Source: Vespula vulgaris (lineage: Eukaryota > Arthropoda > Insecta > Hymenoptera > Vespidae). From it: a stretch of 64,000 nt of DNA. This document shows, piece after piece, positions 27,136 through 40,271 of this stretch. The position numbers and the translations under genes are program-made. The stretch covers positions 8,725,001 to 8,789,000 of the forward strand of contig NC_066590.1 in the NCBI RefSeq assembly GCF_905475345.1. Reading direction: 5' to 3'. Below the pieces are notes generated by a model, which was not told where the DNA came from, did no database searches, and saw only the letters and a program-made list of their open reading frames with translations. Within the stretch, counting starts at the first letter, position 1, and every line of letters begins with the position of its first letter.

Positions 27136-28500
27136 TCCTTTCTTTTCTACCTTTTGTTCTTTTTTTCTCTCTTTTTTTTTTAATTTCATAGACCATTACC
27201 ATAAACGTATGCATTACGAACGTCGATAAAAACGATATCGCGGTATATGCCATGAATATCGGCATAAAATAATAATAAAATTTCACCGTGTCGAACGACA
27301 TCGAAATTATGCTCTAGCTATGAAAAGCCCTCGTCCAGGCCGACTAATGAATCCCTCCAATTTTCATTCTATTAATTAACTTGAATTTTTGGAGGGTGTA
27401 CTCTACCCTCTCTTTATATATATATATAATATACATATATACATATATATGTACATACATATATATATACATATATATGCATACACACACATACACATAC
27501 ACACACACACATATACATAGGGATAATATGACGTTATATAGGAAAACTATAAGTGTATTGAGTGCGATAGAGACGAATAGATACATATGCTCTTGTATCC
27601 ATATAAATATATATGAAAGAGAGAAAGAAAGAGAAAGAAAGAGAGAGACAGAGAGAGACAGAGAGAGAGGGTAGAAATAGGTGCTGATATGGGTGGGCGA
27701 GTGGACCGAAAACGCAAGCGTTCACCACGGTAATGGAACCGATACGTGTGGCACAAAGCCGGAAGCGCACCGAGTGTATTATCAGATTATATGTATATAT
27801 CGTACGTACATATACCGGGCGACCGATAATTCGTTCGTAATGAAATTATTCGGATAGGACGGTCACTACGCGGTGGTACTGATGGTACTGTTGGTGACGG
27901 TGGTGGTGGTAGTGGTGCTGATGGTGCTGGTGCTGGTACTGGTGCTGGTGCTGGTACTGGTGCTGATGGTGGTGGTGGTAGTGATGGTGGTGATGGTATC
28001 CTCGCGAGAAGAGGGATAATCCAACCGCCGAACCGTATATATCTACTCGGAACGAACAGGAGGAGGGTATTCGAACATGGTATTTGATCTCGGCCGATGG
28101 ATAGAGCATTAACGGAGGAAACCAGGCTCGGCGCGTTGTTCTAGTCTTGCCAAGGCTTTCCCTTCTACTGTGATACTATTAATTTTGGTATTTGGTCAGC
28201 GTACGTGATATAGATCCATAGATCCGTCTACAGGCTATCTATTTCTTGGATTACATTGTTCCTCTATATATGGGGAAAGTTGACTATATGAGAGTCGTAA
28301 GTTAATTGTTTCGTAAGAAAAGATTTTTGTGGATGGCGGAGTAGAAGTGGATTGGGGAGGATGCTGTTGGAGGGGGTTGAGTGTCCTGAGGGAGAGGGGG
28401 AGAAAGGAGGACTTAGAGAATGGATATAAATATTATAACTATTATAGGTAGATCTTTTATAAGATTTGTTTTGTTTCGTTTCTTTTTTTTGTTTTAGGTG
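24651..28500. other. Non-coding block with a GC-richer island at 26.4-26.9 kb
   Basis: (GA)n at 25268-25316 and (CT)n at 25437-25490 flank unique sequence. Positions 26460-26960 are GC-richer and mostly non-repetitive, ending in a short (ACTACG)n. (CT)n lies at 27095-27130, TA/CA runs at 27410-27520, and a minisatellite at 27871-27998. Positions 28330-28410 form a G-rich strand. No coding exon recognised. Confidence 0.52.
27871..27998. repeat. Second GGTGCTGGTACTGGT minisatellite
   Basis: An array of GGTGCTGGTACTGGT, GATGGT and GGTGGTAGT units on the same strand as the array at 13.8 kb. It is interrupted by (GGT)n runs at both ends. Confidence 0.8.
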
Positions 28501-29215
28501 GGCATAAGGAAATTTCTTTCTTTCTTTTTTTGTTTTTTTTTTTTTTTTTATTTGTTTGTTTGTTCTTTTCTGATGACGCTTTTACGCGGATCATAATTTT
28601 TGTCCTTTTATCAATTCTTTTTCTTTCTTTCTTTCTTTCTTTCTTTTTCCAAAAAGCTATATCAGGAGGTAAACATACCTACGTAAAAACAAGAGGATCT
28701 CATCTTTTGAGCCGAGTTTCAGGGATTTATTTCTGTGAAAAGCAATTTTTCATGCCCGTCCGCTTTTATTAGCGTACAGACGATATCCGCTTTGCCGGAT
28801 TCGGTTTTTAGCCAGACAGAAAGTTTTTCCTCTTTTCGGCATTTTCCCTCAACTATTAGTCACGATACTCTAAGCGATAACGATACCGATATGTGTGTGT
28901 CTCTGTGTGTGCGCGTGTATTCGTACAGACTCCTTCAATAATACACGACAACGATTGAGCGAACGATGGTCGAATTTAATTCGTAAATAGTTAATTATCC
29001 CTTTCCTTCTCTCTTCAAAAAAAAAGAAAACAAAACGAAAGAAAAAATAGTTAACTCCTAAAAAAAAAAAGAAAAAAAGAAAAAGCATATTACTTCCATT
29101 TCGTTTTGAGTTAACTTTGTTAACTGCGATCGAGTCGAAGATTTTGCTTTATTGATTGCCTTATGTACGATGTAATTAACTTTGAATTATCGAATTAATT
29201 GGTAAGAGTCTCTCT

Positions 29216-29218
29216 TAT

Positions 29219-29269
<51 letters not shown>

Positions 29270-29275
29270 AAGAGA
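29216..29275. repeat. (GATA)n then (GA)n
   Basis: About ten GATA units continue into GA and GAAAGA. Confidence 0.9.
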
Positions 29276-29390
29276 AAGAGAGATAAAAAAAGGAAGTTCA
29301 CTTTTCAGATCATGGAGGATCGATGATAGAACATTTTTCAACGTAATACGTTATATGCTTGCCTTCCACAAATCGTTCATCATCAACTCG

Positions 29391-29432
<42 letters not shown>

Positions 29433-29574
29433 GTCTCTCTATCTCTCTTTCTCTCTTTTTTATTACCATCGTATCTAAAATCAGTTATATCTTTTACCAT
29501 TTTTAATAATAATTCTTAATTAACATTACCGATAATGCATTAATAATTTTTCATCGTCCTCTCATTTCTCGCAT

Positions 29575-30023
29575 TAATTTTATTCTCTCTTCCGTTTAAA
29601 CCATTGGATTTTAAAGGATAAAAATGTATAGTCGCCTCTTTATTCTTACTTAAGTTAACGTACTTTCAAGTTTTATTATCTTCAATTTCTTTCTTTCTCT
29701 CTCTTTTCTTTTTTTTTTCTTTTTATCTAGGCTAATGTCAGCTTATGTAGCTGTAATATTACATTTTTTATTATCTCTTCTTTTTTTCTTCCTTTTATAT
29801 ATATATATATACACGCACATATATACACATTCGTATATGCTGATATGTAAGTAATTACCTCATTCTCTTTTATCCTTATTGTTAAACCTGAATGATAAAA
29901 ATTCAGTTACTAATTCTTATATATTCGTTTTATCGTCATTTCTAAAATATCTATATGTTTTTTTAACAATTTTCTTTTCTATTATTATATATATATATGT
30001 GTGTAATATATTACATATACATT

Positions 30024-30064
<41 letters not shown>

Positions 30065-30600
30065 CAAAATTTATATATATATCTAATAACTAATAAAACA
30101 TATATATGTGTATGTATATATGTATGTATGTTACATATAAGTAGATAGCACATTTTTCTTACAGATTTTATTATTCCTCGCATTTTCTTATCTTTCAAAT
30201 CGTAACAACACTTAAATAAAATTTGATGGGACATATTAAATATTGAAAAAATTCGGTGACTATTCAAAAATCTTTTTTAACTATTTCACTCTACAAAATT
30301 TATTATCTTTCTTTTTACCTGCCCATAAACAACTCAAATATTTAGCTATTTCACATTTAACTGCCCCGCCTCGAACATTTACTTCCGCGTATCCTTTTCA
30401 TTCCTCTCATTAAGCTTAACTAATAAAAATTCATTTCTCAGCCGTAGATATCACATTCGCTTCACTTGAGTTAACACACTCTCTTTAGCTTAGCTCTTTC
30501 CTTTTTATTATCTTTCCCTTCTTATCTCGACTAATATTGGTCTACGTCGCTATAACATTACACGTCTATATCCACTTAACCGTTCATCTCTTGCATTTCC
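29575..30600. repeat. Pair of diverged direct repeats ~800-816 bp apart
   Basis: ACTTAAGTTAAC at 29648 corresponds to ACTTGAGTTAAC at 30464. TATCTAGGCTAATGTCAGCTTATGTAGCT at 29724 onward corresponds to TATCTCGACTAATATTGGTC at 30523 onward. TATTATCTT and ATTACA words are shared in the same order. A less clear middle copy may exist near 29860-29930. Confidence 0.55.
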
Positions 30601-30612
30601 TTCCTCTGTCTA

Positions 30613-30670
<58 letters not shown>

Positions 30671-30860
30671 TGTCTCTGTCTCGATCGTTGCTCGCACATA
30701 AAACGAAGATAAACGCTTCGAGCACACGCTTTATTTTCGAAGTAAATCTTTCTTTCTCTTTCTCTCTTCCATTGGACACTTTAACACAGTAGCAAAAGCT
30801 ATTGTGTATGGAATAGAGGGCGGCAGTTTTATAGAGAGAAAGGGAAGGGTTGGTTGTTAG

Positions 30861-30912
<52 letters not shown>

Positions 30913-32049
30913 CAAAAACATAGACTTCGGTTTTACGAGCAGTTACATCGTTTCGCGAGCATACTCGACTCGGTTTCCCTTCGGTTTTCCACCAAAACTC
31001 GCGTTCCTCTTAATTTTACGCCCCTCCTTCATTTTGTCGAGTTATTAGTTCTCGCCGGAGACTTTAACGATCTACCCTTACTGTAGTCCCGTATCTTATT
31101 AATATGCTCGTAAAAACTATATCTTCTTAAGTAAACATTAATGATGATATAAGCACGGGAATATAATAATTTATAATTTTTTAATAATATAATTTCAATT
31201 ATTTCAATTATTTCTTAAGCGTCAACGCAAAGATATTGTTTCAAAAATATTCAATAATAAATTTAAGATTTAAGAATTTTTCGTTGTTTTATTTTTTATT
31301 TCAAATATATATACAAAAAAATGCAAAACAAGAAAAAAAAATTACATTACAAAACGTAATTGCAATCCAAATGTATTACGATGATTCTATTAACACGCAT
31401 AAAGCTATGAAATTTTCTCGTCATTATATATTTTAATCGTCTCATTGCCTTTTAATAATCACCTTTTCGTTACTTCTATGTCGGTCCTTCTAAACGCTTC
31501 GTTTTTGCGAAACCCGGTAGCTCTTTCCTCAAGCACGATTCATAAACCGTACGATTCATACGGCTCCCCAGGCAAAACGTCGGAGCTCTTAACGATGAAA
31601 CAAGGAGAATGTGTGTGCAAATTTTTTTTTTGTCATATTTCCGCGATTTCAATCCTCCTGAAACTGGGAATATTACTATCCGTTGTACTCCAAAATTCCT
31701 TTTTTTCTTTTGTTCCTTCATCGGCTCCGCTTTGCTCTTTTTTGTTTCCTTCATTCCTTAATAACGATTTTCATTACAACTTGAATTTTAATATATAATA
31801 ATATAATACAATATAATAAATATTTTGCTTACTACAATGTAACAATAACATTATATTCGATATCAATCCCGTAATATTATATTATTATTTTTATATTTCT
31901 ATCATTAATCCCATTTAATCCTTTCATTTCTTTCATCTTCCTTTATACCTTCTCTCTAGGGCTTTCTTCTAAGCTTAATAAATTTACGTTCTTTCTTTAT
32001 CTTTTTTCATTCTCTGTTTCTTCTTTTTCTTCTTCCTTCTTTTTTTTTT

Positions 32050-32294
32050 CTCAGAGGAGTTAATTAAGATCGTTCATTGATAAAGTCTAACGATAAAAAA
32101 TATGCATATATACATTATAAAATTGCATATAATGTAATATGTATGTAATACATATACATATGTATTATATATATATCCATTTTTTGTGAAGAAAAAAACA
32201 TTTTTTTTTCTTTTCTTTCTCTCCTTTTTGTTTCTATTTTTTTCTTCTTCTTCTCAGAGGAATTAATTAAGATGGTTCATTAATAAACTCTAAC

Positions 32295-32355
<61 letters not shown>

Positions 32356-32530
32356 AAATCCATTTCTTCGAAAGAAAAAAATATTTTCTCTTTTCTTCTT
32401 CTTCCTGTTTTATATCTTTTCCCTTTTTTCTTTTTTTTATTTCAGAGAAGATAATTGATAAAGTTTAACGTTAAAAAAAAAATATATATATATGTATACA
32501 TCTTTTTTATCTAATAAAAAAAAAATATCT
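32050..32530. repeat. Diverged tandem repeat, three copies of ~190-200 bp
   Basis: TCAGAGGAGTTAATTAAGAT at 32051 recurs as TCAGAGGAATTAATTAAGAT at 32253 and as TCAGAGAAGATAATTGATAA at 32442. Each copy is followed by AAA.T(C/T)TAACG and a (TA)n stretch, and preceded by a T/C tract. Confidence 0.82.
32299..32352. repeat. (TA)n microsatellite
   Basis: Uninterrupted TA run of about 54 bp inside the second unit of the 32-kb tandem array. Confidence 0.9.
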
Positions 32531-33587
32531 ATAGTCCCATTGAAGATATAGAATTATAAAAATACACGTGGTATCTACTTGCATCGAGTCATAGTGAACG
32601 TACTAGGTATAACTTGGCTATAGTGGTAGCAAGTTTATTTAGTCTTCTCATGAATTTTTCCGTGTCGTCGCGAACTAAGGAAACGGGATTTTCTACGTGG
32701 AAGATCATCCGGTAGCGGGGACGATGGTTCATAAATAGTAGCAGGTCGTCGAGTTTATACCCATAACACACACACACACACACACAAATACATACATCCT
32801 ACACACATCACATCACATGCATCATACACACAACATTATATCATATACACATCATATTCAAACACATACATCATATATACATCGTACACACACATAGAGC
32901 ATAGACGAAGGCACAAAAGCGAGTATATCGAATTGCTTTACATTCCACGTTGTATTGCACATCACGGAAGATACACGTACGCAAAAGCTAGTACTAGGAT
33001 TAAAATCTTTTTCTTGCTTTTTATTTTCCCTTTTTTCTCCTCTCTTTTTCTTTCCCTCTCTCTCTTATTCATAATTTCAAATATTTTTATAGCCAGGCGA
33101 TACATTATCGGCGCACGTGCCACGAAAAAACAAGATAGGGGAACCTTGTCGTATATACATACTTCGAACATTAGACGTTTCCTTCTAATTTCGTTCTGAT
33201 CATTAAGCTCACATTTGATCAATAAATAGAAAAACATTTTTTTTTCTATATATATATATATATATACATATCACGCGATTGGAACGTTAAATAAAATTTA
33301 AAAAAAAAAAAATTTGACGAAGTTTATTATGTTAGAAAAGAAGATATTGTAAGTAAGGAGAGGAAAATCACGGTGTATCACTTACGATCTTTCTATTTTC
33401 TTTCTCTCTTTTCTCTTTCTATTTTTCTTTTTCTTTTGATTCGCTTATAAAGGTAACATAAGCGTAGAGAACGAAGAAGAAAAATGGAAACTGAATTACG
33501 TGTTTTCGTGCGATAATAAAGGTAGGCGCTCGCCTGCTGCGCGTGTTCCACACAGAAGAAAGAGAAAAGAGAAAAACAGAGAGAAAA

Positions 33588-33653
<66 letters not shown>

Positions 33654-33899
33654 TGTTATAGAAACGGTCAAGAAAATTTCCAGAATTTTTCTTTCCCAGC
33701 GTGTGCTTCTTATTTCTCATAATGGTCTGAGGCGGAGAGCTCAGTGATCGTGTTTATTACTTTTTCTTATCTACTGCCCTAAGCGTTGCAAATATATACA
33801 CCGATATAAGAAAAAAATTTATTGTGTGTATATATATATATATTTCTTTTATATATATCCATTTTATATACAAGTGTATGTGTGTGTGTGTGTTTAAAA

Positions 33900-34304
33900 T
33901 ATACAGAATATTTTAGAAGTAGATCGGCAAACTTTTAAAAGAATTTTTTGTTTACCGTAAGGACGAAAAAACAAAGGAATATAAACATTGACCCCAAAAA
34001 ATATCAGCCTTTCTCTTTAAAGTTTCAAACTTAACAAAATTTTGTTTCTTTATTTACAATAGACTTTAAAAACGTTTTAATGAACTTTTACGACGTACAC
34101 TTACAACGTTCCATTAAAGAAACTATTGTAAATGATTCCCTTCCGCATGAATGTATGCTAAATAAAGGTTTATAACTTGAAAAGGAAACATTTTCGGACT
34201 GGACATTATTGAACTTCTTTTTTTTTGTTTTTTTTTTCATTCTTACAGCGACTAAAATATGCTCTTAAAGTTCGACGATCTATTTCTGAGACACCTCGTC
34301 TATA
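33900..34304. mobile_element. Short inverted-repeat element (MITE-like)
   Basis: The left arm at 33915-33935 and the reverse complement of the right arm at 34267-34287 agree at 18 of 21 positions around AGAARTAGATCG. The right end continues outward as GAGACACCTCGTCTATA, which resembles the AGACACCCTGTATA ends of many insect mariner-like elements. The roughly 330-bp interior has no open transposase frame. It is probably an old non-autonomous copy. Confidence 0.62.
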
Positions 34305-34751
34305 GTATGCGTGTGTCTGTGTGCGTGTAATGTTCTAAAATTAAAGATATACGCTACATTCAATTAATCACCTTTTCCATCACTACAATCTATATTAGAT
34401 TCGATTGCGTATATAAATGGAAAAAAAAAAATAAATAAATTTAACAAAGAAAAAAGACGAACTATTAAATTTGATTTCTCAAAAATTTCATTGCAATCGA
34501 ACGAGACCTATACTTTCTTTTCTCTCTCTTTCTCTCTTTTTTTTTTTTTTGTTTCTTTTCTTTTTCATTACAATGGTACATAGTATGGAAGAAACGAAAT
34601 CACAGAATAAAAACCAAGATAGGATATCCATGTTATGCTATCTCGAAACCACAATGCGTTATGTAGGTTTAAACCTTTATATATAATTCTAGTACACCTT
34701 CTATAAAAATATATATATATATATAAGTAGTTTCACAAGGTGTGTACGTAA

Positions 34752-34789
<38 letters not shown>

Positions 34790-34988
34790 GTACATACGTA
34801 GCTAGGTACCTACGTATGTGTCTAAGAAAAGCGTAGAAGGAAAATCGACATGTAATGGGGGTGTGCAGGCGTTATAGCCACTCGACTTCCCTCTTTCGGT
34901 GGAGTCTCCTCTATAGTAACACACACACACACACACGTATATTCTCTCACTCATATTTACTCTACGTACGAAGGAAAGTCTCTCTCTA

Positions 34989-35020
<32 letters not shown>

Positions 35021-36119
35021 GGTCTCTCTCTATCTCTCTCTTTGTAGAACGATCGAACGTATCGCGATCCAGAGAACGTGGATACGCGTTTAGATTCCGC
35101 GAATATTTCGATAACCCTCACCGAGATGACAAGATGGTTGGCATAACTGAAACGCACGAGTCTGAAGCTACACACGACGAAGACTCTCTAAGATCGTAAT
35201 TAGCCTTACTTGTTATCCCATAAGAGATAGAAGCAAAGAGAAACGGAATTTTATTACACATTATACTACCGTCTAGTCTTCTCTGTATAAATAAGTAAGT
35301 AACTAAGTAAGTAAGTAAAGTACGTACAGGTATAAGTAGGATAACGAATATATTATGCGATAAGATGAAACTAAGCGATATTAAAATAAATAAGCTTGTT
35401 ACTCGTTTTCGAGTAACGAAGCAATTTTATGAAACTCGTCGGGATACGAATGTATTTATCTTTTACAAAATTTTTTTAATGACGAATGAAAAGGTTTGAA
35501 GAAGAGGAGAGAAAAAGAAAAAGGGAAAAAGAAAGCAGTAAAGAGAATATCTTCGCGTATATTTCTCGCGTTGAATTTCTCTTTTTTCTTTTTTTTTTCG
35601 TTTTGTTCTTTTTTTTGTTTTTTCTTTTTTGTTTTTTGTTTTTGTTCCCTTTCTTTCTTCCTTGTTTTTTTCTTTCTCTTTTTTCTCTTTTTCCCTCATA
35701 CGGATCCGTAATTTCGCATTTCGCGAGAATACTCGCTTAGGTAAACGAAATTTTTAAAATCCACGAAATTAACGAAATAAATTTAAAAAATGGGTATGTT
35801 ATATAAAGAATTTAGAAAAATGGAAAATAAAATACAAAGGAACATGATCTTTGCTAAACAAATCTAATCGAGGAAAGATCACGAAAATTGCTTGAATAAT
35901 ATTCATCGATGATAAATAAGTGTAGAATTTTTAATGGAACGTTTAAGAAAGCTAATCCTTTGAGAAATTTTTATAAAATATTTATTCTTACGAGAAATTA
36001 ATAAACGGATGCTTAAAATCAAAGGAAAAATTAGTCGAACTTAATCCTCTAGGTTCTGTCGTTAATACTTTTTTACTTTGGAGACGAAACGTTTGAGAGC
36101 GGATAAACAAGGATAGGAA

Positions 36120-36219
<100 letters not shown>

Positions 36220-36444
36220 GAGATGTCATTTTATAAATCGGCAAGCCCCCGGCGAGAGACCAAATAGTTTGCATTTTCCCAACGATCCGAGCTATATTTA
36301 TCGAAGCGTTAACGAGCTGAGCGTTATAAAATAAATAATGACAGGAATGGTTGTTAACGAAGAACGAGCTTGTGTAACTTACACTCTCGTATCGAGTGTA
36401 TCGTCCATCGTTTTTTTTTTCTTTTCTTTTATTCTGTCTCTTTC

Positions 36445-36475
<31 letters not shown>

Positions 36476-36911
36476 CTCTTTTATTTCTATCGTTGCTAGT
36501 ATCCTGAGCGAAACGAAATAGTGCATTGGCAATAAAAGGAGGTATGGCGACTCGTAAGGATTGATTCCAAGCTTGCTCGTTTATTTTTCCATGAAAAACG
36601 TAATAAGCCTGGACTACCTTCCTTATGAGGATTCGTTCAAGGAGGAATGAAAGGAAGAAGAAGAAGGAGAAAAAAAGACAAGAGAAAGAGAGAAAGAAAG
36701 AAAAAAGAAAAAGGAAAGCGGAAGAAGAAGAAGAGAAGAAGAAGAAGAAGAAAAGAAGAAGATGTGAAAAAAAAATCGAAGAAAATCAGAAACGACGATG
36801 ATTCTTCTCGCTTTCGTGGGATGGAAAAGTTTTTATGGCGCGCTTCGTTTCGAGATTCTCGCTTGTAAACATTATAGCATTATAAAATGAAAAAAAGTGA
36901 AAGAGAGGGAA

Positions 36912-36956
<45 letters not shown>

Positions 36957-36965
36957 GAAAGAGAA

Positions 36966-37039
<74 letters not shown>
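36912..37039. repeat. (GATA)n plus (GA)n compound microsatellite
   Basis: About ten GATA units, a short GAAA bridge, then about 60 bp of GA. Confidence 0.93.
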
Positions 37040-37044
<5 letters not shown>

Positions 37045-37357
37045 ATCGTAACACGCGGTTGAAAAAAAGTTATGACGTAAAATCCAACATAGATGACATA
37101 GGTACACATACATATATGTATGTATATACATATATATGCATATATATGTATATACACACACGTGTAATATATATACACACACACATATATATATACATAT
37201 ATATAAATTCAATTTGCGATCTAGCCGGCGTAAACGCGCTCGAATGTATTTTCCTGGGCTGAATAAAGTCCCTGGGATGGATTTTCATCGGAATTTTAAA
37301 ACGAGCCAGTCGAAACGCGTTCAAAATCTGGCTTCTCTTGCGTTCTCTCTCTTTCTG

Positions 37358-37404
<47 letters not shown>

Positions 37405-37839
37405 ATCTTTCTCTCTTTCTATCTCTCTCTCTCTCTCTCTCTATACCTTTTTTGTGTCATCCACCAAATCGACATTTTTCTCTAATGATTCTCCGAATTC
37501 CGTTGAAAATCAAGTTCATGCGTGACTTTCGATGTAATTTTCTCGCGCAAAGGAAAAAAAAGGAAAAAAAAAAGAAAGACCATTTTCGAATCTAAAAAAA
37601 TGAAATTCGTGGAATTCTATTGATGAAGAATAATTTCAACGATGTTCTGTCAAAATTTTTCACTTCTCTTCATTGTTCACAAACCAATGTAGATAATGAA
37701 CTCTAATTAATCAAAATCGTATTTGAATCATTGTTTTATTTCTCGATCGAACGAAATATTTTGGAATATATTTTTTCATGTTCAAAGAGTTTTTAATACC
37801 TCAAAAGGCTACTTAGTACCTTTACACCATTGTACACTT

Positions 37840-37856
37840 ATTATTATTATTATTAA

Positions 37857-37904
<48 letters not shown>
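37840..37904. repeat. (ATT)n microsatellite
   Basis: About twenty ATT units with one AATATT interruption. Confidence 0.92.
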
Positions 37905-37905
<1 letters not shown>

Positions 37906-38199
37906 GTAAGAACAGATAAAAAGAAAAGAGAGAAGAAGAGAGAGAAAAAGAGAGAAATAGTGTATAACCATAAATGTACAGAACACATTCTCTTAACACT
38001 CAGATTGTCATAAGATCTCAGATCCCATTACTTCAACCATTACTGACACTACTGTCGTTACTCCCACACTTACTGGATAGAAACCTTCAATAACGAATAA
38101 AAAGTAAACACAATTCACTTTTCTAAATATTAACACACTCGTACTTAAAAATAAAAATATTCATATCTCCATATAATATTCTCTCTATATAATATCCAT

Positions 38200-38200
38200 A

Positions 38201-38262
<62 letters not shown>
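38200..38262. repeat. (CT)n passing into (TA)n
   Basis: A 20-bp CT run is followed by about 42 bp of TA. Confidence 0.9.
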
Positions 38263-38267
<5 letters not shown>

Positions 38268-39242
38268 ATCGTATATTAATATTTTAGTACTAATAATTGA
38301 TATACTTATATACTAATAATATTAATATTCTCTCTTTATATAATACTCATCTCTCTATATAATAATTATTCGAAATCACAAATTTTAATTCCAATTTTTA
38401 ATTATATCTATTACCATAGGTAAAATGATAATAAATCGTGATAAAACCGGATGAGGAAGGGTGATATTTTTCTAGCTTTTTTTTTTCTTTTTTTTTTTTT
38501 TTTAAATACACATACATAAAAAACATGCATCTCATTATACGCAATCGTCAGAGAAGGTATTTCTAAGACCAATCTAATCTATTTGTAGTTGCGTACGCCA
38601 ACGCTTCTAATCGCAAACAGTTGTTGAAAATGTACAGACCAACACACACACACACACACAAGCGTGTACAGCATTCAGAACGAACAACGAGCTTCGCAAA
38701 GTCCTCGTTCTCTTTTAGTTATGACCGTAGTTGGTCGAAGCCTAAGACCTTCGAGGCAGAAAACGTTCATTCTTTCTTTCTTTCTTTCTTTTTTTTCTGT
38801 TTTTTTTTTTCCTTTCTATATCCGTATTTGGCACGTTGAGAGAGAGCCTCGTTTGAAACGTATATCGATGTCTCTCCGACAACGAAAGATTGTAGTTACG
38901 CATTGTGAGAAGCGATAATAACGTCTACGGCGATTGACATTTTTACCATTTTTCTCGAGTTTATCTTTTAACGTTTGTTTCATGTCATACCTTTATTTCT
39001 ATTCTATAGGAATCAGCGATAACGATACTCGATGTATGATTCATGTATCGATATATCTTGAAATAATATCATCATGTTGTCGTTACGTTGTCATCGTTAT
39101 AAAATTATTGAATTTTACGTGTATATGTGTGTACATCTATATACGAATATTACCTTGCCTGTAGATTTTTTTTCATCCATTGTCATTCTTTATAAAAATG
39201 TTTCCATTTTTTCGCGTATTAATTGATATTAAATGGTATAAG

Positions 39243-39289
<47 letters not shown>

Positions 39290-39540
39290 TAAGTAATATA
39301 TAACTTTATTGATTACGATAAAAATAAAAATGATTGATTAAATCGTTAATTCTTATATAATTTATTATTGAGACGAGTGTACGAGAATCGAACGATAAAA
39401 AATACAAGATATAATCTTCTCTTGGATACATCCGTACGTGATATACATGTGTAGAATATCTACCGTATATCGATAAAAAAAAAATAAATAAATAAAAAAA
39501 GAAAGAAAAAGGAAAAGGTATTTGTAGTCGTTGGCACATC

Positions 39541-39830
39541 GCGATGATTTACAATTTGCAACGGTTAGGAAAAGGCGAAACGGCTACGGTGTAATCGCGT
39601 GTAATTAAGCAGTCGATCGGTCTCGTGTTATTAGAGACGCCATTTAAGCGTTACTTGTGCCAGTCGTTGGGAGTAAAGGGTTCGAGTGAGAGCGTTGGTC
39701 GTTTCGTAGGCGGTCGTCGATGAAAGAGGGAAAATAAAAAGAAAAAGAGGGAAGGACCACGCCCGCGGATGTCGCGGATGAACGTCCAACCAAACGTTCG
39801 GACGCGTTCGTGTGTGGGTCGATGAAAAAA
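39541..39830. promoter_or_regulatory. CpG-rich, repeat-poor island (possible cis-regulatory or start region)
   Basis: This 290-bp patch is the most CpG-rich unique stretch upstream of the exon. It has no open exon with splice sites. It could be an enhancer, an alternative promoter or part of a 5' untranslated exon. A weak initiator-like word (CCAGTCG at about 39660) lacks a matching downstream element. The call rests on composition only. Confidence 0.25.
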
Positions 39831-39975
39831 AAAGAAAAAAAAGAAAAGAAAATAATAAAAGAAAGAAGTAGAGAAGAAAAAAAGAAAATAGTCGAACTTA
39901 TTTCGATACGATCGATAGTTCGAAAATACGTAAATTTATAATATATGTACGTATGATGTAACGAATATACATATA

Positions 39976-40022
<47 letters not shown>

Positions 40023-40239
40023 GTATATTCTCATTTTTGAATTTATTTATAATGTAAACGCGTTAAATTGTTCGTCGTATAAAACTTTTGTTTGCCAAAC
40101 TGATCGGCGTAAATTTAATATTCATTAATTTACCGTAGATATTAATGATACTTTAATATATTTCCCGTTTTCATATTCATCAGAAATTTACGTTAATCGA
40201 ATTTTTAATTTTGATAATTTGAAAAAAGAAAAAGAAAAT

Positions 40240-40271
<32 letters not shown>

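Larger units (their letters stand above)
28501..32900. other. AT-rich non-coding block with diverged duplications
   Basis: (CTTT)n is at 28618-28650, (GATA)n at 29216-29258, (CT)n at 29395-29455, (TA)n at 30028-30061 and (GA)n at 30863-30906. Two families of degenerate direct repeats are present (29575-30600 and 32050-32530). Positions 31440-31700 are GC-richer and open in two frames but lack domain similarity. (CA)n lies at 32767-32788. Confidence 0.52.

Noticed and set aside
27355..27406. Inverted CCCTCCAA / TTGGAGGG arms
   Set aside because: Only 8 bp of perfect pairing over a ~30-nt AT-rich loop; too weak to call an element.
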